NCBI GenBank assembly: GCA_032622095.1 | Contig: CP136067.1 | Span: 75,356,705 to 75,420,704 of the forward strand | Direction of reading: 5' to 3' | Length of the DNA stretch: 64,000 bases | From: Siphonodentalium dalli | Lineage: Eukaryota; Mollusca; Scaphopoda; Gadilida; Siphonodentaliidae | In this document: positions 56,777-64,000 of the stretch, one piece after another | Numbering within the stretch: the stretch's first letter is position 1 | Layout: each line of letters starts with the position of its first letter | The notes under the pieces: generated by a model | The model's database searches: none | What the model was told of the DNA's origin: nothing | Seen by the model: only the letters and a program-made list of their open reading frames with translations | Program-made: the position numbers and the translations under genes

Positions 56777-58169
56777 TCAGATTCTAGAACGGGTGATGTA
56801 GGTGTCGCAGATTTGTGTTCGTTGGTGAATTTACAATACATTACCGAAATAAAGTGAGGTTTTCGAAGAACTGGAAAAATATACCTATGGAATGTTGTAG
56901 ATTGGCATCTAAGGTGTAAGAGGTACCAAAAGTTTTTAGTGAAAATATATTTTTTGTAGGAATACAGTTGAGTTCAAAATAGGTGGCAACAATTTTCTGT
57001 TTCGTTCCTTTCGTGACCTTTGGTCCCGGGTGGTGGTTCCGCCAATAAAAGAGTGGTTTTGACCAAATTCCAAGCTCCTGTGCTCCGAAGTACCATCTGG
57101 GGTTCTTATAAAGGTTCCATGAAGAACCATGTTCATAGTATGGTTCCTTTAAGAACCATCTTGGTGTTCTTCTGTTGAACCTTATGATATGGTTCTTCAG
57201 TAGAACCTTATGATGGGGTCCTTCGAAGCACCAAATAAGGTGCTCCTATTGTGACAAGGTGAAGAACCTTTTTGGGTTCTCGGAAGGACTTCTGGTTCTA
57301 AGAGTGTATAACCTACCCATAAACTATTGGCATGACCTGGTGTATCACATAGCAACACAAGGGGAGCATATTGGGCTAATTTTAACCTCTTTGAATTAGC
57401 CTGAGTACTCAAGAGTCAACTGAGAGTATCGGTAGGGCCTATGTGTTCAACAATGATAATCCCTAATTACATATTATCAGCATCCCTATATCCAAAGAAT
57501 TGATGTCTCCTTCCCGGAACTCTAGTAATTTTTTATATGATGATTTTAATGTATTTTTGCACAGATTTTGGCCATTACTATGGTCATATACTATAGCATG
57601 CATGTGATATCATTGCATGAGGGCTTGCTTACCTCATATGGTTTACTTATTGACTTAAATCAGGGGGGGGGGGAACCATATTTTCATATTATCAGCATCC
57701 CTGTCCAAAAAAATTGTGTCTCATTCCTGGAGCTTTGGTGTCTCAGTCCTCGAGCTCTAGTTTTTTTTATTAAATCAGTATCTCTTGCACAAATCTATAG
57801 TATTTCCATGGCCATATAGTGTGAATGTGGTGTCACAGAGGGCTTGCTTCCCTCATATGGTGTGCCTGTGTACTCGAAAATTGAAGAAAAATCAAAGTCG
57901 CCTCGACTAATACAGAAAGTAATGCTATTGCGAGTAGCCCCAACTAATATATACCGAAGATAATATAATGCTATCACGAGTCGCTCCAACTAAAACAGAA
58001 GGTGATATTATTGCGAGTCAGTCATTTTGATAAAGAAGTTGGCCTGCATGGGCTAGCTCTCTACCCATCCAAATCAATGAAAACAAGAGGTGATATGTCA
58101 ATAGGAGTTAAGGTTAAGTTATGGATAAACCTATTTATACACCAGGGGTGTTTAGTTACATATAACCAT
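56777..58169 (-). repeat. Right arm of the 1.39-kb inverted repeat
   Basis: Inverted partner of 52858-54246, running from TCAGATTCTAGAACGGGTG to CATATAACCAT. It begins at the outer edge essentially at the D/X junction of the left side and has no D copy outside it. Just beyond lies a small hairpin, TTGCGCTTAAGCGCAA. Confidence 0.95.
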
Positions 58170-58477
58170 GAATTGCGCTGCAATTGATTGCGCTTAAGCG
58201 CAATTAATTATTAAATGTGAATTTGGCCTCCCATAGTGGTGGTGTTGACTGTTCACTCCTCTCTGTAGACACCGGAGGTCGCGGTTTTGCCGGTTTGTAG
58301 TCGACGTCCAGATTTGGAGATGGAGTAAGTGGTCTCCATCCCCAGTTCCAAGCCGGAGACATGGGGTGGGGCGGAGTTTTGAACAGTCCACAAACTTGAT
58401 CAAAATTCGAAAAATATCACACGTACGTAAAGGCTTGCGTTCTAAATCAAATTTCGCTCTAAATATTGGTTGGTAGA
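58170..58477. other. Short unassigned stretch
   Basis: Contains the ATTGCGCTTAAGCGCAAT palindrome (about 58186-58203). It also has a GGGGTGGGGCGGAGTTTTGA phrase similar in type to array sequence at 1390. No gene. Confidence 0.4.
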
Positions 58478-58481
58478 TTAA

Positions 58482-59127
58482 AGGGGTACTGTACCCCAAT
58501 TTCAATAAATTCCCGGTGACAATAGCGATCTAATATGAATATTATATTATAAAATAACTAATTTGAGTCGACGATGTCTACTGAAAACGTTCCGGTTAAC
58601 AGGCTATCGTAAAAGTTAAATTGAATTATTTAATATAAATTCATTTATGGCTGGAGTCATAAAATGGAGAATTATGCCATTACGAGTTACCGTTCTTGAA
58701 ATCGCATATGTTGCGTGTCTTTTATCGACGGTCGACGTTCGCGAACATTATTGAGTTGCAAACAAAACATGTTACCTGCAAAAGAAGGCCCGTTATAACC
58801 GATTCGGAAAAAAGGAGAAAGAAACAAAGAGTCATAAAGCGTCAAGTATTTTATAGGGAGTGAGATTGTTCGATGGAAGAGATTGAATGCATCAATCGAA
58901 GCTGTGAGCAATGAACTTCCGGTTCTTCCTGCGACCGCGTCTTCTCCGGTGAAGGTCAAAAACATGGCGCGTAGTTTGAAATCGTAGTATTTTTGTTTCC
59001 AAGATCAATATTTCCTTCGCTAAATTAGGTTTATACGAAACTCATATAACACGAACACAATCTAACTTGAAAGTTATTTCAATGGGAGTAAATAAAAAAA
59101 TCGCCTATCTTTGTGTACAGTACCCCT
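58482..59127. mobile_element. TTAA-flanked MITE, AGGGGTACTGTAC termini
   Basis: 646 bp between TTAA (58478-58481) and TTAA (59128-59131). The termini AGGGGTACTGTAC and GTACAGTACCCCT are perfect inverses. The TTAA target suggests piggyBac-related mobilisation. The interior is mostly non-repetitive and has no transposase; the minus frame 58687-58965 is not recognisable as a protein. Confidence 0.88.
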
Positions 59128-59149
59128 TTAAGGGTGAAATCAAGTTACG

Positions 59150-59640
59150 GTACCAATTTTTAATGGGGATTCCCATGCAAATCTGCGGAGCAAACGTTAC
59201 AGAGTTGCACATACTTCTGAGTGTAACTTGATATGGTATTAGAAACAACAGGTATTAAAAAAAAAATTGGGGGGGGGGGGGGTCCGCATGGAAGTTGTTC
59301 AATTATAATTTTGGTGTATTTATTTTTGAATTTTATATTGATTATTCGAATGTATAGGGCATGTAATTTAATTCCAGAATTTTTATTTTTTTTTAAATTT
59401 GCAAAATGTTTTAATTTACCTGGTGCACCTGTCAGTTAAATGTTTAGTTGGTGGACCCAACTATTCAAACAGAGCAAGACGCTCTCGAATATAGAATATA
59501 TGCTCTGATAATAAAAGTCAGGTTTACGGACTATTAAATGTTATGACTGTTCAATGATTTAATTGATTCCCGAACAACGGCTTCATACATAACATTTGCT
59601 ACGGAGATTTGCATGGAAATCTCTATACACAATTGGTCAC
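59150..59640. mobile_element. TIR element with CCATGCAAATCTSCG termini
   Basis: CCCATGCAAATCTGCGGAGC (about 59171) pairs with the CTACGGAGATTTGCATGGAA stretch (about 59599-59618), with AACGTTA/TAACATTTG continuing inward. A twelve-G run and a T-rich stretch lie inside. The TSD is unclear, so the edges are approximate. Confidence 0.6.
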
Positions 59641-59689
59641 TTGACGAACAAATTCAGTCTATTTTGGCACAGTAACTGTCATTTTGGTA

Positions 59690-60676
59690 GGGTAATGTGG
59701 GGCATAATGCGACACATAAGCACATTAGACCCCATCATGCCACTAAAAAACGATAAATATTTCCACTATACATATTAATACTCACACTTGCCTGGGAAGC
59801 ACCAATTTCTGAACACCATTAATTACTCCCCGTCGACGTACCCAATCCGTCGCATTATGCCCCATATACGGGGTACAATGCGACACATTTGACATTACAA
59901 CATCAGCATATATATATATATACCGAACTTAAATGCAAGATGGACTGCAGTTTCTTTTCTTTTGTGGATTGAAACAATGTATACGCGTTATTTAAAGTCA
60001 TAGCAGCAGACCAATTCGAGACATTTTATTTATTCATATGGCGGGTGAAATAGCACCATAAAGTTTTGATTTCAGGAAAATGTCCGGGGTAGGGTTAACA
60101 ATAATTATTTATCTATATCATGTTTTAATGTTTGGGAATGATCGAATATGTTTTTTTAATTCTTTTCTTTTGAACTAAGGTTACGATAACATTTATTTTT
60201 CCAGGTTTGATTTCCGATATGTCTAATCATATTTTTTCTCGTAGGCCTATACTGGTTGTTCCCGAGTGTCGCATTATAACGAGACAACCTGCCACTCCCC
60301 CAATATGAGTGAATGTGAATAACTGATGTACATAGAACTGGTCAACTTAGTATATAACTCGTCTTAGTTTACCAAAATACGCATGTAGCTTTGGTGGTAG
60401 TGGTAAGATGTTCTCGTTTTAACATGTATAAGACCTACCGAAAGTTATAAACCATTCAAAAAGGGGGTCACCAAATGTGGGTACCCCAACTCCGGCGTTT
60501 CGCATGTGATATTAAACAGTCATAATGATGTCGGTCCAATTGGGATGTCCACTTCTATGATTGGTCTTACTAAAATAATAAATGTGCGATTCAACTTCAG
60601 TCATGGAAAATCATATGGCCTGATAACGACCGTCTGTCGCATTATGCCCCGCTTCGCATTATGCCCCACATTACCC
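59690..60676. mobile_element. TA-flanked TIR element, GGGTAATGTGGGGCATAATG termini
   Basis: 987 bp. GGGTAATGTGGGGCATAATG (left) has its inverse ending CATTATGCCCCACATTACCC (right), and TA flanks both. The right end carries a second ATTATGCCCC copy. An internal GTCGCATTATGCCCC ... ACAATGCGACAC pair lies near 59848-59893. The TA target fits a Tc1/mariner-type mobiliser. No transposase. Confidence 0.85.
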
Positions 60677-61047
60677 TAATGTAATTGTGTCAGCTGGCAT
60701 GACATTTTCAAACGTCCTTGCCAGGCAGTGGTACCGCATTAAAATTGTTGTGCCAGTGTTTGGACTACCGCTGTATAGCCTACATGTATACCGTTTTTTA
60801 AAGACACTGCGCGCATGTCGCCTATAATATTTATCCGATTGCAGTGGCTACAGGTTAACTGGTGTGAATATTCATCACATCGCTTTGAAAAATCACCTAG
60901 TAACGATGACCAGAATTTTAAACTGTGTTTTGTGTGAGATTTTATTGTTGCGGAACTCGCTAACTGCAATTCGTTTGTGATCACATATTGAGTGATCTAT
61001 TGAGATAAAGGTAACAAAACATTAAAAGTGGTGTTTAGTGGTATTGG
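60677..61047 (+). promoter_or_regulatory. Upstream region of the zinc-finger gene
   Basis: The 370 bp between the TA-flanked element and the ATG must hold the 5' UTR and probably the promoter. I see no convincing TATA box placed for a start site, so the promoter is inferred from position only. TAG at 61036-61038 is in frame with the ATG at 61048 and supports that start. Confidence 0.35.
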
Positions 61048-61764
61048 ATGGCTGCTCGGGAAAATTTCGATGGAGCACATCCGTACGAAGTTGGTGAGAC
61101 GTATCTGTGCGGTGTGTGTGGAGATTCATTCACAAGTACAAAACAAATCGAGAATCATATGTCATCTCACACAGAAACAGAAACACACAGGACTAGCTTG
61201 TGCTCAGAAACCACAATTCGACCATACTCCTCTTCAGATCAAGCTGGATATTGTAATCCCGGAAGTTCATCTGATAATATCACTGATATTCATGTTCGTA
61301 ACCTGGTTGGGCTATTTGACAACGGAAATATAAAAATTGGTGATATACTGGCGAGTACTGAGAAATTCAATAATAATAATGGGCTAACAGGGAAATTAAT
61401 TAAATGTCCAATGTGCCCACGTGTCTTTGGTAGCCGTGGTGCACTACAAGCTCATGAGAGGAGACATTCTCGAATTCGACATCATAAGTGCGACACATGT
61501 GGGAAATTGTTCTCTGACCGGAGCGGACTTGCGAGACACTTGCTCATCCACGCAGGAACAAAGGATCATAAATGTGGTGTATGCACAAAATCATTCACTT
61601 TACCACATCAGCTGGTTGAACATGCCAGGACACATACCAAGCTCAAACCATTCAGATGTGACTTGTGTCCTCAGGAATATTCACATTCAAACACTCTCAG
61701 GAGACATAAAATGAAAGCTCATCCAGGGTATTCTAACAATAATGTGATGCATCTTTCATTATGA
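61048..61764 (+). CDS. C2H2 zinc-finger protein, single exon, five fingers
   Basis: 238 residues, ATG to TGA, with an in-frame TAG 9 bases upstream. Fingers: C21/C24/H37/H41; C120/C123/H136/H140; C148/C151/H164/H168; C176/C179/H192/H196; C204/C207/H220/H225 (the last with a four-residue H spacing). Fingers 2-5 are contiguous and finger 1 is separated by a ~78-residue Ser/Asn-rich, probably disordered linker. The linkers between fingers are not the TGEKP type (SRIRHHK, AGTKDHK, TKLKPFR). The protein is presumably nuclear and binds DNA through fingers 2-5; target and orthologue are unknown. Being intronless, it may be a retrocopy or a naturally single-exon gene. No KRAB, BTB or ZAD domain is seen. 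Confidence 0.9.
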   Translation: MAARENFDGAHPYEVGETYLCGVCGDSFTSTKQIENHMSSHTETETHRTSLCSETTIRPYSSSDQAGYCNPGSSSDNITDIHVRNLVGLFDNGNIKIGDILASTEKFNNNNGLTGKLIKCPMCPRVFGSRGALQAHERRHSRIRHHKCDTCGKLFSDRSGLARHLLIHAGTKDHKCGVCTKSFTLPHQLVEHARTHTKLKPFRCDLCPQEYSHSNTLRRHKMKAHPGYSNNNVMHLSL

Positions 61765-61980
61765 TGTAACAGGTTCTTGTTTGTTCAGAGCGGCAGTTGT
61801 CACATTGCAAGCATGCATGCAGTAATTCAGGGTTTCCGCACTACAGGGGCAGCATGTCTCTTTCCACTCACACAAATTCCCCCTCTGACATATTCCCCTA
61901 CCTGCAGCATGATCCACAGATTAATGCCTATATCATATGCCTGTGTATCTGCCACTAAATAAAACCAGCAGGGAATGAAA
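61765..61980 (+). terminator. 3' UTR and polyadenylation signal of the zinc-finger gene
   Basis: AATAAA at 61958-61963 (CACTAAATAAAACC), ~194 bases after the stop, is a canonical polyadenylation hexamer. No other hexamer lies nearer. A poly(A) tract, which would mark a retrocopy, is not seen. Confidence 0.6.
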
Positions 61981-62154
61981 AACGAAGACAATTTGATTGG
62001 CCACTAAACACCGATCACTAGTGACCATTTTGCAAGAAAAGAATGCTATTCTGGGCAACACACATTGAAAATAATTGCCGCATTCTCAAAGATATCGAAG
62101 CGGACAAAAAGTCACATACTTGATTGTGCCTGGTTTCATTGCAATTACGTTCGG

Positions 62155-62295
62155 GAGATAAATATACTCTGTTGAGTTGGATATTCAGCTATTCGAGCAT
62201 GAAAACATTTTGTGAATGAAACGGCTTGCCGACGAGTTAACTGTTTTCATGGTCGAATCCCGGAATATCCAACTCAACGGGGTATGTTTATCTCC
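62155..62295. repeat. Fold-back with ~53-bp arms
   Basis: GGGAGATAAATATACTCTGT and GAGTTGGATATTC ... GCATGAAAAC pair with GTTTTCATGGTCGAATCC ... CCAACTCAACGGGGTATG and TTTATCTCC. The loop is about 30 bp (TTTGTGAATGAAACGGCTTG...). It looks like a short MITE; no clear TSD. Overlapping frames on both strands are by-products. Confidence 0.7.
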
Positions 62296-62299
62296 ATAG

Positions 62300-63890
62300 T
62301 TATTCAATCCATCGACAAAGTTTCTCAGAAACTGCAAAACATGGATACGTTTCATGTGTTTACAACACCAGAACAACTTCCTGTTAACCATGTCTATAGA
62401 AAACAACGTTCTGGTTGACTCGATTATGCGATTCCTGGCAGCGGTGACATATTTTACGGCATAATTGTCAATGACACCGTGCTCCATTCAAAATGTGTGC
62501 ACGCTTCAGCGACCGATGCTGGGGAATCAAAAACTTATATAAAGTTAGCAACCCTCAGCCAATCAGAATGCCTGTTGCAGTGACAACTATTTGATTTTAA
62601 TTACAATATCAAATAACACACTGTTCTGATTTATGATTTATATACATGTAGACGTGGACCAGATGTTAACCACCGAAGGATGATCAGGAACATATCATGT
62701 TATAACATGTTTTAATTAATGTTACGAAGTCCGATATAGAAATAAATTGCAAATATTAACAATTTCCTCTACCGTTGTTGGTGGCGGTACAATTTTTTTT
62801 TCGGTATAGTTATTTTACCCAAAGATATACATGTAACTTGATGTTTAAAACAACATGTTTTGTTGCCCTTACATTACTTAACCCTTCAAATTGTCAAAAA
62901 TAAGACTATTTTTTTATAGTGCCTTGATGTACCATTTTAATAACAATCTATGACATAAAATATGATTAAAATACTATAACTATAACATCATCATTTGGAA
63001 CATGTGTCTCAGAAGGTGCCCATAGAGTAATAGAAAATAGCTGAAATCATAGAAACATTTCCCCCGTCTCGCTCCCAGAATGCAACATAATTCAAACTAA
63101 GATATAGAGTTATTCCCCTTCCATTGAAAATAATAGACTTTGCAGTAGGTAGTCCAGATGAAACTTAAGCACAGAAAACACGTCGGGTACCTCAATAAAA
63201 ACAACATGTTCACAGTTTATTATATTACCGGTACCGTATATCATATGCCACCAGTACAAAATCTGGTGACTTTTTGATGTTCTGACCCATCCTGACAGGG
63301 AACTTTATAACATTGTACAAACAATTAAGGCAGGGAATATATGTCTTGGTTAATACTTGTTCCTCAATAATCTACTTCACAGTAGGGGTGGTCCCAGCTT
63401 GTGATTGCATGCTTTTTATGACTTTTGTGAGTTGATATCACAATAAACATTGAATTAATTACCCTTGAGAAATTCCATGATTCCAAACGACGCAAAGCAA
63501 ATTGCTGACAAAGTCACTTAAATCATGCAATTTCAGGTTTGGGATCTTCACCTAAAGTGAAATACATTATTAAGGAGCAGTTAATATATCATCTGCACTG
63601 CTTTTTCAATGTTATAAACTTCCCCATGACAACATCAAAAAGTTTACAGGTTTTGTACTGGTGGAATAAAATCTCAATGGACATAGATACATATAGTCCA
63701 GTGCATTTATGGTTTTACCCAGAACTACAGTAATTCCAACATAATTTTTTTATGCTGGAATAGATCTGTACATAAACCCTCCATAAACAACATACCAAAA
63801 ATTTAAAAAAAAATCAACAAAAGGGAAATTGGTGTATTTCGTGAACAAAATTTGGTAAAATTATCAATTTATGGAATTTCAGCGATGTAC
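62300..63890. other. Downstream intergenic, nothing recognised
   Basis: AT-rich, with homopolymer T runs. The 63539-63733 frame follows an AG but has no recognisable domain and no supporting partner exon. Confidence 0.45.
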
Positions 63891-63894
63891 TCTG

Positions 63895-64000
63895 CTATAT
63901 ATTTTGAGACTTGCGTATATGTGTGTGTATATGTGTATATTTGTCCTATATAGACTCCAAAACGGCTGCACCGATTGTGCTCAAACTTCCCATCTAAGGT
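63895..64000 (+). repeat. Start of another dispersed array element (cut by window end)
   Basis: GTATATGTGTGTGTATATGT is followed by CTCCAAAACGGCTGCACCGA and GTGCTCAAACTTCCCATC. This is the kind of head-plus-unit phrase that starts arrays elsewhere in this window. Only the first ~100 bp are available. Confidence 0.4.

Noticed and set aside
53038..57989. Identical frames MERLVIALYYLRYILVG (53038 plus, 57795 minus) and MSTQANSKRLKLAQYAP (53611 plus, 57197 minus)
   Set aside because: Identity comes from the inverted repeat. Neither frame has a recognisable domain or a codon pattern suggesting selection.
62245..62265. GGTCGAATCCCGG, resembling a tRNA B box
   Set aside because: No matching A box or cloverleaf upstream at the right distance. 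The sequence is part of the 62155-62295 fold-back arm.

Overview
This looks like a stretch of animal nuclear chromosome, AT-rich, with large spliceosomal introns and very dense repeats. No bacterial-style gene organisation is present. The repeat vocabulary (arrays of 150-190 bp units headed by a small hairpin and a GTCC/ACGG tetranucleotide run, with phrases such as CCAGAGTTATGGCCCTTTT) resembles the pearl/CvA-type elements I associate with bivalve molluscs. A bivalve or other lophotrochozoan is therefore the best guess; no species can be named from the sequence.

Genes. I can support only two protein-coding genes. (1) The 3' part of a plus-strand ankyrin-repeat gene: four exons (3723-3795, 7338-7502, 20991-21132, 25711-25867) with good splice sites and phases that agree throughout, giving a 178-residue C-terminus and a stop. 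Its 5' exons lie outside the window or were not recognised. (2) A single-exon C2H2 zinc-finger gene (61048-61764, 238 residues, five fingers) with an in-frame upstream stop and an AATAAA downstream. A LINE reverse-transcriptase fossil (minus, 3976-5460) and a degenerate gag-like ORF inside a DIRS-like element are the only other protein traces.

Mobile elements. Several can be delimited to the base by terminal inverted repeats plus target-site duplications: a hAT-like element (22229-23905, 8-bp TSD), a Mutator-like MITE (55527-55996, 9-bp TSD), a Harbinger-like element (41117-42642, TAA TSD, confirmed by an empty site in the duplicate copy), two 259-bp TTAA MITEs (11118-11376 and 21557-21815), another TTAA MITE (58482-59127), and a TA-flanked element (59690-60676). 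The region 15162-20404 has the inverted termini and internal complementary region of a DIRS-type retrotransposon.

Large-scale structure. Positions 30079-35929 are tandemly duplicated as 35930-43323; the left breakpoint lies at the tip of a ~200-bp palindrome. Each copy carries a higher-order satellite whose units contain a GGGTGATATCACCC palindrome. Positions 43600-45062 form an inverted-repeat element packed with TTGGACTTAAGTCCAA palindromes. Positions 49500-52554 form a fold-back structure holding about 30 degenerate ~49-bp satellite units. Positions 52858-54246 and 56777-58169 are near-identical inverted arms of ~1.39 kb.

Overall the window is a gene-poor, rearranging repeat landscape between and inside two ordinary genes. 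Most sequence outside the exons is repeat-derived; unassigned stretches are listed as such.
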